Position numbers and translations under genes: made by a program | Notes under the pieces: generated by a model | The model's input: only the letters and a program-made list of their open reading frames with translations | Databases searched by the model: none | Told to the model about the DNA's origin: nothing | In this document: piece after piece, positions 17,062 to 28,000 of the stretch | Layout: each line of letters opens with the position of its first letter | How positions within the stretch are numbered: the stretch's first letter is position 1 | NCBI GenBank assembly: GCA_902799955.1 | Contig: CADCCQ010000014.1 | Span: 1-43,494, forward strand | Direction of reading: 5' to 3' | From: an uncultured bacterium | GTDB taxonomy: Bacteria > Verrucomicrobiota > Kiritimatiellia > RFP12 > UBA1067 | Length of the DNA stretch: 43,494 nt

Positions 17062-19131
17062 ATGAAGACGGCAAGACATCAAAGCGCGGCGGCCTTGGCG
17101 ATTTGCCTTGCCGCGGCATTTCACATCATCCCGGCGGCTTCGCGTCCCTGCCTCGCCGCGGAGGCGCGTCCGCTGGCGTTCAGCGCTGTTTCGCCCGACG
17201 GACGCAACGAGCTGAGGCTCGAGGTCGGCGATGGCGGAATGTCGTACTCCGTCTTCCGCAGGGGGAAGACGCTTGTCGAGCCGACGGAGATTTCGCTCAC
17301 GACTCGTGAGCACGGACGCATGGACGGGCGCGGCGCGAGGCCGAGGGCGACCACGCGGAAGGTCTGCGGCACGGTCGCGACGCCGCTCTACAAAAAGGCG
17401 TCCGTCGACCTCTCCGCCAACGAGACGCGCGTCGACTTCGGCGAATGGGCGCTCGTCCTGCATGCGCGCGACGACGCCGTCGCGTGGCGCTTCGAGACGA
17501 AGTACAAAGGCGAGATAACCGTCACCGCCGAGGACACGTACATCGAGTTTCCGAAGGGGACCGAGCTTTGCCGCTCCGTCGTGGGGGGCTTCCAGACCAG
17601 CTTCGAAAAGCCGGCGGAGATCGGCCCCGTCGCAGGCGTTCCGTCCGGGCATCCGCAGATCGTGATCTTGCCGTTCGCGGCGACAGTGCCGGGGGCGGGC
17701 GTCTTCGCGGTGACGGAATCCAACCTCCTCGACTATCCGGGGCTCAACTTCTACCGCAGGGAAGGTGAACCAAACCGCCTCCGTTCGTGGCAGGCGGGTG
17801 TTCCGCGCAAGTTTGACGTCAACCGCCGCATGACGAACGTCAAGTCGCGCCATCCGTACCTCGCGAAGACGAAGGGGACTCGCGCCTTCCCGTGGCGCGT
17901 GTTCGTGCTGGCCGACTCTCCGATCGGCCTCGTGGAGTCGGACGCCGTCTACGCGCTCGCCGAGCCGAGCCGCGTCGCCGACGCGTCGTGGGTGAAGCCG
18001 GGCCAGGTCGCGTGGGACTGGTGGCATGGGTTCAAGATCACGGACGTCCCCGGTCTCAAGACGGGATGCAACTTCGAGACGTACAGGGAGTACGTCAACT
18101 TCGCGGCGGCGAACGGAATCGCCTACATCATCATGGACGAGGGATGGGCCGAGAAACTGGACCTCGACAGGCCTCGCGACAGCGTGAACGTGCCGGGCGT
18201 GATCGCGTACGCGAAGGAGAAGGGCGTCGGCGTGATCCTCTGGGCGGCGTGGGCGCAGCTCATGGACAGGGAGAAGCGCCTTCGGGTGTTCGACCGCTAC
18301 GCCGCCATGGGCGCGAAGGGCTTCAAGATCGACTTCATGAACCGCGACGACCAGCTTGTAGAGAGGTTCCTGGAGGAGACGGCGGCGGACGCCGCGGAGC
18401 GCAGGCTCGTCGTCATGTTCCACGGTGTCCACAAGCCGACGGGGCTCTGCCGCACGTATCCGAACGTGCTGAACTACGAGGGGGTCTACGGCCTTGAGCA
18501 GGGTCACTCCATCGGCGGGCGGAAGGTGGTCGTCTCGAACGACGTCAACCTCGTCTACACGCGCATGGTCGCCGGCGCGATGGACTACACGCCTGGCGCG
18601 ATGAGGAACCGCGCTTTCAACGCGCCCGACTTTGTGAAGGGCCGCGACGCAAGCGCCTGCTACGGGACGCGCTGCCACCAGCTCGCGCTCTTCCCGCTCT
18701 TCGAGGCGCCGGTGCAGATGCTCTGCGACTCTCCCACGCAGTACCGCACCGCGCCGGAGTGCACGGCCTTCCTCGCGAAGGTCCCGACGGTCTGGGACGA
18801 GACGGTCGGCGTCGCCGGCGAGATCGGCAAATACGCCGTCGTTGCGCGGCGGAAGGGCGGCAGGTGGTGGCTCGGCGCGATCACGAACTGGGATTCGCGC
18901 GAGATCGCCTTGCCTACGGACTTCCTCGGCGGCGGGGAGTGGGACGTCGAGGTGTTCGAGGACGCCCCTGACGCCGACGTGAACGCGGAGCATTACGTCC
19001 GCCGGACGTTCACCGTCAAGGCGGGCGACACCCTCAAGGCGAAGCTCGCCCCCGGCGGAGGCTTCGCCGCCTCGTTCTCATGCGCAAAGCCTGAGACATC
19101 TGCCAAGCTCAATCGTATCTCATGTAATTAA
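17062..19131 (+). CDS. secreted GH97 family glycoside hydrolase
   Basis: The 689-residue protein has a signal peptide (hydrophobic 9-30, ending CLAAEA). The N-terminal beta domain (about 35-290) is followed by the TIM-barrel of GH97 with WDWWHGFKI, YIIMDEGWAE, GVGVILWAAW, GFKIDFMNRDDQ and RTYPNVLNYEGVYGLE. GH97 enzymes cleave alpha-glucosides or alpha-galactosides. The Asp in KIDFM (D424) lies where the retaining subgroup has its nucleophile, and E473 in NYEGVYG is a candidate acid/base, which points to the retaining, alpha-galactosidase-like branch. GGAGG precedes the ATG, 25 bp after the sugar kinase. Confidence 0.85.
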   Translation: MKTARHQSAAALAICLAAAFHIIPAASRPCLAAEARPLAFSAVSPDGRNELRLEVGDGGMSYSVFRRGKTLVEPTEISLTTREHGRMDGRGARPRATTRKVCGTVATPLYKKASVDLSANETRVDFGEWALVLHARDDAVAWRFETKYKGEITVTAEDTYIEFPKGTELCRSVVGGFQTSFEKPAEIGPVAGVPSGHPQIVILPFAATVPGAGVFAVTESNLLDYPGLNFYRREGEPNRLRSWQAGVPRKFDVNRRMTNVKSRHPYLAKTKGTRAFPWRVFVLADSPIGLVESDAVYALAEPSRVADASWVKPGQVAWDWWHGFKITDVPGLKTGCNFETYREYVNFAAANGIAYIIMDEGWAEKLDLDRPRDSVNVPGVIAYAKEKGVGVILWAAWAQLMDREKRLRVFDRYAAMGAKGFKIDFMNRDDQLVERFLEETAADAAERRLVVMFHGVHKPTGLCRTYPNVLNYEGVYGLEQGHSIGGRKVVVSNDVNLVYTRMVAGAMDYTPGAMRNRAFNAPDFVKGRDASACYGTRCHQLALFPLFEAPVQMLCDSPTQYRTAPECTAFLAKVPTVWDETVGVAGEIGKYAVVARRKGGRWWLGAITNWDSREIALPTDFLGGGEWDVEVFEDAPDADVNAEHYVRRTFTVKAGDTLKAKLAPGGGFAASFSCAKPETSAKLNRISCN

Positions 19132-19154
19132 GACAGTGCAAATGACTAGGGGAA

Positions 19155-22100
19155 ATGATGTCAAATACAGCGGCTAGACTTGCAGGAATCATATCGGGTG
19201 TCATTGCCATTGCCACCGTGTCGGCGCAGGCTGTGACGTTCAACATGCTCTCGTGCTGCCCCGGCGAGGACACCGCCACGCAGGCACGTTTCGTCTGGCA
19301 TTCCGACAGCAACGCCTGCCAGCTCTGGTACGCCAAGGCGTCCGCGCCGGGCGATGCCGTTCAGGCGACGTGCGAAAGCGTTTACAAGCCAATCACATTC
19401 AGGTCAAGCGACGTCAACTATTACAAGTACACGGCGACGCTCTCCTCGCTCGAACCCGGCACGGAATACATCTACTACGTGAAGTCCGGCAGCACACAAT
19501 CTGCAACGCAGAAGTTCAAGACCGCCGGAACGAGCGGCAGCTACAACTTCCTGTGGTTGAGCGACGTGCATTCCCATCCCGACAATCCGGGCAAGATGAC
19601 GACGGTAGAGCTGCTTCGCCAGGACGCCGAGGCGCGGACGGCTTCATCTGGCGGCATCGACATGGTGCTCTTTTCCGGCGACGCGGTGAAGTACGGCTCG
19701 CGCTACGACAACTGGCAGCAGTGGAACGGTTCGCCTGCGGTTACGAACTACACGTTCGCCATGGTCCCCGGCAACAAGGAGTACTACTACACCGGCAGCG
19801 GCACGTTCTACGACTACTACTGGTACTTGGCCGTCAAGAACAATCCGCCGAACGGTCCCGGCACGACGGAGCAGGAAGGCTGCTACTGGTTCCTCCGCGA
19901 CAGCGTCCTGTTCGTCGGGATCGACTCTCTTATCCACAAGGGGTCGCGGATGTCGCGATACAATGACAAGACGAATGTGCTGCGGGACCAGACGAACTGG
20001 TTTGACAGGGTCGTGTCGGAGCAAAAGAACAAGAAGAGCTTCCGATACCTCGTCGTCGTCCAGCACGATCCCTGGTTTGTATATGCTGCCAAGAGTGATT
20101 CGTTCGACAAGTCGCGCGGCAACTACGACGTGTGGCGGCATGTGTTCGACAAGCACAAGGTCGATCTTGCGCTTTCCGGCGACGAGCACAACTACATCCG
20201 ATCCAAGCCTTTGCGCGGGGATTCTGCAAACAGCGACGGAACGATCTATATGGTTGCGGGGCAAATAGAGGAAAGCAACTATGAAGCTACCATTACGAAA
20301 AACATATCGAGCTACGGCAACGCGAACGCGACAAAATATTTCGACTGCATGGGCGCCACGGATGCTTCTTGCGGTGCCGCCTGGATCGAGGTGCGTCCCA
20401 CTTCGCTGAAGGTCACTGAGTTCTGGGACAAGTACCAAAGCCCGAACTACACGCAATACGACTCGTTTGAAATCACGCCCAAGGACAGGGGATTCGTGTA
20501 TTCAGGCGGCGGGACGACGGGGGGCGACGCCACTGCCCACACGCGCTATCGCTTCAAGGTCGATGCGCCGAGGAGCGACACTTTTTGCATGCAGCTTTCC
20601 GAGATACAGCTTATTGACGCAAGCGGCACTGCGATTCCTTCAAACTCGTTCACCATCGCATACGACTCGACGACTACAGATTCATACGGGGACACGTATC
20701 CCTCGAGCGAGAGTCCCCCCAACGCCGTTGACGGCAGTCTCGACACGAAGTGGCTTGACTGGCGCGCGGGGCTCAATCAGTCGGCGGCAACTCGTTCCGC
20801 CGCGTGGCTGGACTTCTGTTTTGACAGTCCGACGGCAGTGTATGGCTACCGCTGGTACACCGCCAACGACGCGTCCAGCCGCACGCCTGTCTCGTGGACG
20901 TTCTCCGCCTCCGACGACGGCGGCGCGACGTGGACTGTTCTCGACAAGGTCGAGGGCTACAATACAACGACGGATTTCAAAGCCCTTGCGTACTCAAAGC
21001 GCTTCGAGACTCCCCAGCCTCCCGCGCCAGGGGGCGTCCACGGCAAGTGGCTCGGCGGAAACGGCGGCAACCGCTTCTCCGTCGCGGCGAACTGGGACGA
21101 CGGAGTGGTTCCGGGGGCAGGCGATGCGCTCAATTTCTCGTCCGTGACGTCCGCGACGACGATTGAGGCGGACGTCAACGCGACGTTTGGCGCAATCACG
21201 ATGGGCTCGGGTGTGGTGACGTTCACGGGGAACCTGACGGCGAGTTCATATTCCGATCTCTCAATGGTCACCGTCGGAGCGAACGCGACCGTCACGCTTG
21301 TCGGCGATTTGACGTACACCGCCACGACGGGCGGCGGCTGGATGCTCAATCGGCTCGACGGTGTGTTTGTCGTCACGGGGAAGATTATTGTTTCGGGTTC
21401 TGCGGACATGAAACTCGCTCAGACTGTCGGTGCAAACGGCGTTGCCGTCGCTAAAGGACTTGTCAGTAATGGCAACACGTCCTGGACGTTCCGTCTCAAC
21501 AGGAGCAATTCGGGCGATATGGCCCGCTGGGTGATCGGCGAGGAAGGTCTTTCTGGCGGCAGCGGATTCTGGATGCTTGCGGCAAGCTCGTCGTCCAACG
21601 CGATTCTCCAGCCGAACACGAACGACTTCACGATCTCGGACTGGGTCGGTGCCCGCGAGGGACCGTCGCTGACAATCAACACGACTGGTTGGGGCGACAA
21701 TGCGGGGCACGTCATAACGGCGTCCAGCGCCGGGTTCATCAGGGAGGGAGTGGTGTCGATCATCGGCGTGGGGACGCTCGTCTGCGACTACGACGCCTCC
21801 TCTGGGGCGTATGGGCAGAGCGCCCATAGCGTCGCATTCAACGTCGGGGGAACTGCCACGCTCGCGCTTAAAGCCGGTTCGAAAATCGGCACGGGCAACG
21901 TGACGGTCAATGACGGCGCGGCGCTTGCGCTGTCCGGATCGGGGACGGCGACGATGGGCGGCACGCTGACGCTTAATGGCGGTTCGCGGCTTGTCGTTGG
22001 CGCGCCGGGCGCGGGGCGCCTTACGGCGAAGGGCGTGTCAATCGCGGGGGATGTTGCGGTCGAGATTCCGTCGCAGTCCGCCGGCACGTTCACCGTGCTG

Positions 22101-22628
22101 ACGCGGACGGACGGTACGTTCACCGAATCCGACCTTGCGAAGCTCTCGCTTTCCGTCGCTTCGCCGAACGCCTCTTTCTCCTCCAGTTTCGTCCTTGCGG
22201 ATAGCGGCAAGTCCATCGCGATCTCAACCGTCGTTGCCTGGCCCGCGAATTGGAATGGAGGACACGCCGCGAATGCGGCAATGCAGACGGCGTTCACGGA
22301 ATGGGCGGCGACTCCGGGCAACGACGCTACGGCCGCGCGGGCGGAAGGGGCGTTCCTTTTAGGGCTGGACCTTGCGGAGTATACGGAGGACATGAAGGTC
22401 GTGTCGGTGGCGATCCAGGGCGGCAAGTTCACGATCGACACCAATGTCGATCTCACGAAGGTGCGCGGACGCATGTACGTGCTGGTTGCCGATTCGCCGG
22501 CGGACATCGAGAAGTCGGGGACGAAGATCAACGGTACGGTTGCGGACGTCACCAAGCTAGTCAATATCGACGCGTCCGCCCCCGCGAAATTCTTCAAGGT
22601 CGGAATCGACTACATGGTCGGCGAGTGA
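19155..22628 (+). CDS. secreted metallophosphatase with discoidin domain and beta-repeat tail
   Basis: The 1157-residue protein has a signal peptide and an Fn3-like N-terminal domain of the purple acid phosphatase type (about 27-125). A calcineurin-like phosphoesterase domain follows (about 130-440), with LSDVHSH (D137, H139), FSGDAV, MVPGNKEY, VVQHDPW and SGDEHNY. Two usual metal-binding positions differ: GNHE is GNKE and GHxH is GDEH, so activity is uncertain. Residues about 455-605 are a discoidin (F5/8 type C) domain, and the rest is a beta-strand repeat region (FSVAANWDDGVVPGAGDALN) typical of autotransporter passengers. It is probably cell-surface or secreted. The start may be ATG 19155 or the adjoining ATG 19158. 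Confidence 0.78.
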   Translation: MMSNTAARLAGIISGVIAIATVSAQAVTFNMLSCCPGEDTATQARFVWHSDSNACQLWYAKASAPGDAVQATCESVYKPITFRSSDVNYYKYTATLSSLEPGTEYIYYVKSGSTQSATQKFKTAGTSGSYNFLWLSDVHSHPDNPGKMTTVELLRQDAEARTASSGGIDMVLFSGDAVKYGSRYDNWQQWNGSPAVTNYTFAMVPGNKEYYYTGSGTFYDYYWYLAVKNNPPNGPGTTEQEGCYWFLRDSVLFVGIDSLIHKGSRMSRYNDKTNVLRDQTNWFDRVVSEQKNKKSFRYLVVVQHDPWFVYAAKSDSFDKSRGNYDVWRHVFDKHKVDLALSGDEHNYIRSKPLRGDSANSDGTIYMVAGQIEESNYEATITKNISSYGNANATKYFDCMGATDASCGAAWIEVRPTSLKVTEFWDKYQSPNYTQYDSFEITPKDRGFVYSGGGTTGGDATAHTRYRFKVDAPRSDTFCMQLSEIQLIDASGTAIPSNSFTIAYDSTTTDSYGDTYPSSESPPNAVDGSLDTKWLDWRAGLNQSAATRSAAWLDFCFDSPTAVYGYRWYTANDASSRTPVSWTFSASDDGGATWTVLDKVEGYNTTTDFKALAYSKRFETPQPPAPGGVHGKWLGGNGGNRFSVAANWDDGVVPGAGDALNFSSVTSATTIEADVNATFGAITMGSGVVTFTGNLTASSYSDLSMVTVGANATVTLVGDLTYTATTGGGWMLNRLDGVFVVTGKIIVSGSADMKLAQTVGANGVAVAKGLVSNGNTSWTFRLNRSNSGDMARWVIGEEGLSGGSGFWMLAASSSSNAILQPNTNDFTISDWVGAREGPSLTINTTGWGDNAGHVITASSAGFIREGVVSIIGVGTLVCDYDASSGAYGQSAHSVAFNVGGTATLALKAGSKIGTGNVTVNDGAALALSGSGTATMGGTLTLNGGSRLVVGAPGAGRLTAKGVSIAGDVAVEIPSQSAGTFTVLTRTDGTFTESDLAKLSLSVASPNASFSSSFVLADSGKSIAISTVVAWPANWNGGHAANAAMQTAFTEWAATPGNDATAARAEGAFLLGLDLAEYTEDMKVVSVAIQGGKFTIDTNVDLTKVRGRMYVLVADSPADIEKSGTKINGTVADVTKLVNIDASAPAKFFKVGIDYMVGE

Positions 22629-22689
22629 CGCTCCTAGTCGTCAGGTGACAGAATCCAAATTCTTCCTAGCGCTGGCGTCGCATTTTTGG

Positions 22690-22695
22690 TAGAAT
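22690..22695 (+). promoter_or_regulatory. possible minus-10 before the beta-helix gene
   Basis: TAGAAT preceded by TTGG resembles the other extended minus-10 sites of this window. No convincing minus-35 lies at the right distance. Confidence 0.35.
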
Positions 22696-22726
22696 AAAAG
22701 GCGGCAACAAGGAAGGAACGATTACA

Positions 22727-24940
22727 ATGAGCAAGAACTGTGTCTGGCAGGAGCCCTGCAACGAAATGAATGTCGAATTGTCATATAAAGGGTGGATGGG
22801 CCGAGCGCTGGCCGCCATGCTGTGCTGCATGGCGTTTGCGGCGGCGGGAAACGCCTCGCGAGTCGTCCACGTCGCGCCGGGCGCGCCGGGATCCACGGGT
22901 GCCCGCGACGGATCGGCGGAGCGTCCTTTCGCCTCGCCGCAGGAGGCGCAGAAGGCGTTGCGCGCGCGGATGGCGTCCGAGGGCCGCGGCGGCTGGACGG
23001 TGGAGATTGCGGCGGGGGAGTATCCCATCTCCGAGCCGTTCACATTCGCGCCCGAGGACTCCGGCGAACCCGGCGCGCCCGTCACGTGGCGCGGGCCCGC
23101 GGATGGTTCCGTGCGCATCGTCGGCGCACGCGAGCTGAAGGGGTGGCGCGTTCGTCCCGACGGACGCTGGGAGGCGGACGTCCCGATTGTGCAGAAGCAC
23201 CGCTTCCAGGTCGCCGTCTGGTTTGAGCAGCTGTACGTGAACGGGCACCGCGCGAAGCGAGCCCGTTATCCCAACGAGGGATTTCTGCAGGCGAAGGGGG
23301 CGAAGCCCACGCTCCTCGCCGGCGACACCGAGCTGATGGAGCTTTTTGCGAACGGCGGCGACCTCGCGCCGCTCGCGAACTGCAGCTTCGCCCATCTGCG
23401 CCTTGCGCATCTCGTCGTGCACCACAAGTGGTCTTCCACGCGTCGCCCGATCCGCGGCTACGACGCCGCACGGGGCGTGGTGTTCACGGAGGGGAAGTCC
23501 GTTACGAAATGGAACACGTGGGACGCAAGGTCGACGTACTACGTCGAGAACGCGCCGTTCGCGCTCGACGAGCCGGGCGAGTGGCTGTACGACGGCGTCG
23601 CGAAGAAGATAGTCTACATCCCGCGTCCGGGCGAGAAGCTTGAGACGACTCGCTTCCAGTACCCCGTGCCAGGGCTGGTGAACCTGCTGCGCATAGCCGG
23701 CGACCCCTCGAAGGACGAGTTCGTGCATGACGTCTCCTTCGAAAACATCGCCTTCGCGTTTTCCGACTCCCCGCGCCGCCAGAGCTTCAATGGGATCAAG
23801 GGGCTTCCCAGCGGAGTTATCGGCGACGATTCGTCGTTCGGGCCGAGCGAGTGGCCGGGCGGACAGGCGGCGGCGCACACTAGCGCGGCGGTGATGGCTG
23901 ACGGCGCGCACAGGATCGCAATGCGCGGATGCTCCGTCGCGTACGCTGGCGAATACGGCGTGTGGCTGCGCGAGGGGTGCGTCTCAAACCGCATCGAGCG
24001 CTGCTCGATCGTTCATCCCGGCGCGGGCGGGGTGCGCATCGGAACGACAGCCGCGACGCAGATCATCGGCAAGGGGGAGCGCATGACGGGCCTTGTGAAC
24101 GGGCGCGGCACGGGGTACAACGTAATCGACGACTGCGTGATTGCGCATGGCGGGCGCATCTTCGCCGAGGGCGTGGGCGTGTGGATCGGACACTCCCCGT
24201 TCAACTCCGTCACGCATTGCGAGATTGCGGACTTCTTCTACACCGGCGTCTCGATCGGCTGGGTGTGGGGCTACGCAGGGAGCCTTGCGCAGGGGAACAC
24301 GCTCGCGTTCTGCCGCATCCACGACATCGGGCAGTGCGCGCTCAGCGACATGGGCGGCGTCTACACGCTCGGCACCTCATACGGCACTTGTGTGACGAAT
24401 AATGTCATTTTTAACGTAGATTCGCGCACATACGGCGGATGGGGGCTCTACCCCGACGAGGGCAGCGAAGGAATCGTTTTCGAGAACAACCTCGTCTACG
24501 ACACGAAGGACGCCTCCTTCCACCAGCACTACGGCAAGGAGAATATCCTTCGCAACAACATCCTCGCGTTCAGCCGCCAGTGCCAGGTGGCGCTCACGCG
24601 CGCCGAGCCCCACCTTTCGTTTACGGCGGAGCACAACATCATCTACTGGAACGCGGGGCCCGTGTTCGCGCGGTACGGCGGCACGGTACAAGAGACGGGA
24701 AAGATAGCGTGGAAGGGCAACATCTGGTGGATGGAGTCCGGTGCGCCGAGTTTCAACGGCAAGACATTTGCCCAGTGGCAGGCGAAGGGCAACGACACGG
24801 AGGGGTGCGTCGTCGATCCGCTTTTTGTGAATGCCGAAAGGCGTGATTTCCACCTCAAGCCAGAGTCACCCGTTGCAAAGGCGGGGTTCCGTCCGTTCGA
24901 CATTGACGCGGCGGGCGTGCGCGGCGGCGTCGCACGCTGA
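22727..24940 (+). CDS. secreted right-handed beta-helix protein, GH141-like
   Basis: The 737-residue protein begins at ATG 22727 (GGAAGGA upstream), but the signal peptide starts only near residue 24 (GRALAAMLCCMAFAAAGNA), so a later start such as 22796 is possible. The N-terminal part (45-150) has the ERPFASPQEAQKAL and PVTWRGPADGSVRI motifs seen before carbohydrate-active beta-helices. The core contains DMGGVYTLGTSYGTCVTNNV, GGWGLYPDEGSEGIVFENN and HQHYGKENILRNNILAF, the pattern of GH141 enzymes, a family that includes alpha-L-fucosidases and xylanases. Two GH29 fucosidase genes lie downstream, which favours action on fucosylated glycans. Family call is by eye. Confidence 0.72.
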   Translation: MSKNCVWQEPCNEMNVELSYKGWMGRALAAMLCCMAFAAAGNASRVVHVAPGAPGSTGARDGSAERPFASPQEAQKALRARMASEGRGGWTVEIAAGEYPISEPFTFAPEDSGEPGAPVTWRGPADGSVRIVGARELKGWRVRPDGRWEADVPIVQKHRFQVAVWFEQLYVNGHRAKRARYPNEGFLQAKGAKPTLLAGDTELMELFANGGDLAPLANCSFAHLRLAHLVVHHKWSSTRRPIRGYDAARGVVFTEGKSVTKWNTWDARSTYYVENAPFALDEPGEWLYDGVAKKIVYIPRPGEKLETTRFQYPVPGLVNLLRIAGDPSKDEFVHDVSFENIAFAFSDSPRRQSFNGIKGLPSGVIGDDSSFGPSEWPGGQAAAHTSAAVMADGAHRIAMRGCSVAYAGEYGVWLREGCVSNRIERCSIVHPGAGGVRIGTTAATQIIGKGERMTGLVNGRGTGYNVIDDCVIAHGGRIFAEGVGVWIGHSPFNSVTHCEIADFFYTGVSIGWVWGYAGSLAQGNTLAFCRIHDIGQCALSDMGGVYTLGTSYGTCVTNNVIFNVDSRTYGGWGLYPDEGSEGIVFENNLVYDTKDASFHQHYGKENILRNNILAFSRQCQVALTRAEPHLSFTAEHNIIYWNAGPVFARYGGTVQETGKIAWKGNIWWMESGAPSFNGKTFAQWQAKGNDTEGCVVDPLFVNAERRDFHLKPESPVAKAGFRPFDIDAAGVRGGVAR

Positions 24941-24945
24941 TTTTT
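24915..24945 (+). terminator. possible intrinsic terminator overlapping the end of the beta-helix gene
   Basis: GCGTGCG (24915-24921) pairs with CGCACGC (24931-24937) around a nine-base loop and is followed by the TGA stop and TTTTT. Confidence 0.5.
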
Positions 24946-24949
24946 CCAC

Positions 24950-24979
24950 TTGCTTTTATAAGGGGAATTGTGGTATCAT
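24950..24979 (+). promoter_or_regulatory. promoter of the giant beta-repeat gene
   Basis: TTGCTT (24950-24955), an 18-base spacer ending TGTGG, and TATCAT (24974-24979). A small open frame, MRLCTPLSGGFGVSEEV (24984-25037), starts near the expected transcription start and ends before the ribosome binding site of the gene at 25056. Confidence 0.55.
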
Positions 24980-25055
24980 ATATATGCGTCTTTGCACCCC
25001 ATTGTCAGGTGGCTTTGGTGTCAGCGAGGAAGTATAAAACAAAAAAGGAACAATC

Positions 25056-28000
25056 ATGAAGATCAAATTACTTGAGACGTTGTCGCGCATCGCCGCGGCT
25101 GCCTTCTTCGCATTGCCAGTGGTGGCAATGGCCGACTTCGCCAAGACGAACCCCGTCACCGGCGAAACGGAAAACTATACTTGGAAGTTTGTCGGCACGG
25201 ACACCTGGAATGGCACGGGGAATTGGCAGGATTCCAGTGGTGCAAGTCCGTCCGGCACACCCGCGAAGTCCGGCGAAAACACATGGGACCCAATCCTCTT
25301 TGATGGCAATACCATCAACATCAATGCGTCCATATCGGTGGAGGGTTGGAACCTTCGAATGGGTCTCTACAACGGTGCCAATGTCACGATGAACAGCTTC
25401 GTCAAGTACCAGGGCGACACCACCATGTGGATGACCGTTGACAAAACATCCCAGTTGACAATTGGCGGATTTAGCGGCGGCAATATTACCGATGGTCAGG
25501 CGATTAAACTCTCTGTCGCCAATGCTAATGGCATTACATGGAATGCGGGGCTTACGTCCGGCAACGCCAACAACACTTTTGAATACTATCTCAAGGGCGC
25601 GGGCAGCGTCTCGTATCAAGCCGTCTCTGCTGCCAACCACAAGATCAAGATGGCGGATGTGACGTTGACGGGCACTTCGCAGGTGTCTCACAAGGCACTC
25701 GTCTCATTCACCTCTTCTTCTCAGACCTTCACAGCCGATGCTGCCATCAAGGTGTTGGATTCTAATGGCGGTCAGGTTGCCACTAAGGCGCTTTCCACGG
25801 TCAACACAACTGGCACGACGACGCTAACGACGGACAACGCGGTTGGTACGTGCGAACTTGTCCAGACTTCCACTGGCATCGTCCTTTATTGGGTTGACGG
25901 CGATCCAGCGAGTCTGACGCCAACCGTTTACAAGCCGTCAATCAATATAAACTTCACCCATAATGGTGTGGGACTGACTACTGCCGCTGATGTTGGCATT
26001 GGCGAATATGCAGTGCCGGGCACATCTTGGTCGAACATGGCTGGTTCAAACGGTAGCAGTTCAACCATCTATAGCGTAGATTCAACTGGCGAGAAGTCTC
26101 TTGTAGCGGGTGCAAGTGTGACGGTTTCTGGAGCATTGGGTTCATATCGATACACTGGCGTAGATGGAACCGTTGATTTACGCCATGGCTATATTGATGA
26201 TGCTGCAGGTGCCGCCTATGAGACTCCGAAGGTAGTTGTCGATGGTATTCCCTATTATAAGTATCAACTGGTGCTGTATTTCTCAAACGACACCAATGGA
26301 CGTCCGTTTGGACATCTTACCATTAATGGGACTAATTATAAGTGGGACAGCACCGAGGGTGCGATAGTCACTTGCGAGGGAACGTCTTCTGATGTTTGGG
26401 GTTCTTCCAGCGGTACGGCGTTGACAGAAGGTGGCAACTACCTTGTGTTCCCGGCGATGGAGAATCCTGACGGCAAGTTGACGATAGTCGGGCATCGCTG
26501 GTCTGGTACGCAGCGTATGGGCGTTGCCGCTATCCAGATCATCGAGGTCAAGCCGGATGCGGGAGAGAACGATCTCATCATCGAGGTCTCCGGCGATACG
26601 ACCTACACGGTCAGCGAGACAAAGACGCTGACAGGCACGGTCTACATCACTGGTAGTGGCACGCTCACGCTCGACGGCTCTGCGACGATTTCCGCCGCTA
26701 CCAACAATGTTGGCTCTGGTGTTACGCTGAATGTCAACGACGCCCGCCTTGATGCCACCACCTACACCGGCTCCGGTACGGTTGTGTATGACGGCACGAA
26801 GCCTCCGACTGGCAAGGGCTGGACTGATGCCGAGAACTGGTCTGGTACGGTTTGGGTTAAGAACATTCCGAACTCCAGCAACGAAAGAAAGGATTGGAAT
26901 CTCGCACTCTATGGCAACGCCAATTCCACACTCCGCTTCACAGATGTGAATCTCTTTTTCCCGAACAATACGACTACAGCCTTCCCTGGTACGGTCGATA
27001 TTGATGGAGCGGGAATGAACGTTTGCGATGGTTACGGCGGTTCGATTGCGACAATTGCTCGCCTGACGGGAAGCGGAACGCTCTCCACGACCGGCGGTTC
27101 GTCCAACGGCAACGGACTTACCATTAATGACGCATCCGCATTCACGGGAACGATTACGCTTACAAAGTACAAGGTAATTATCGGTACTGTAACGGGTACG
27201 TCTGCAAGCGGTGTCCTTCAGATTGAGTCCGGTAAGTCGATAACGGTCGCGGGTGCTACTGCCCCTGGTGGTTTTGTCGTGAACGGTACGCTCGTCGCCA
27301 ATGGCACGTTGGCGTCTTCCGCTTCTGCAGCCGTAACTGGTTCCGGCACAGTCGTGTTCGGTGGCGTTCCTTCGCCGGTCGATGGCGAGAATGAGACGAA
27401 GTGGTGGAAGAACGCCGCTTGGACGGGCACTGTTGAAATCAAGGGTGCTACCAACATTACCGGTACTGGCTACGCTTTCAACGACTACGGAAATGCCGGC
27501 TCGACAGTTAAGCTGACGAATTGCAGCGGATGGCTCACGCCCAATTACACCTGTGTCCCTGCCTTGGAGATTGGGGGTACATTCTCCTGGACTGATGGTT
27601 ATTCCGGCCTCAATAATACATTTAAAGTCGGCACGCTCAAGGGTAGCGGCACGATCTCAATCCCTAACTCGGGCGCGGCAACGGCCGTATGGCAGATAAC
27701 TGATGACTGGTCGGGCTTTACCGGCGCTGTTGTCGGAAACAACACTGCAGCCAAGCGTGTGCTAGTCTTCGGTTCAACTCTTCCGACTACGGTAACGGCT
27801 GGTGAGATTTACATCTCCGAGGGCGCGACGCTGAACCTTGACAACTCTTCCGCCGCATGGTGGGGTGTTGGCATGGGGTTTGTCGTTGACGGCACGGTCA
27901 AGGCTTCTTCCCGCAGCAAGTGGGGCGGTGGTACTTACATGACACTCGGCGATACCGGCGTGTTGGAACTGGTGAGCACCTCGAACACAGACGATCAAAA

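Noticed and set aside
16888..18993. Minus-strand open frame of about 700 residues
   Set aside because: It runs antisense to the sugar kinase and GH97 genes and has the Arg/Ala/Val-rich composition typical of GC-rich shadow frames.
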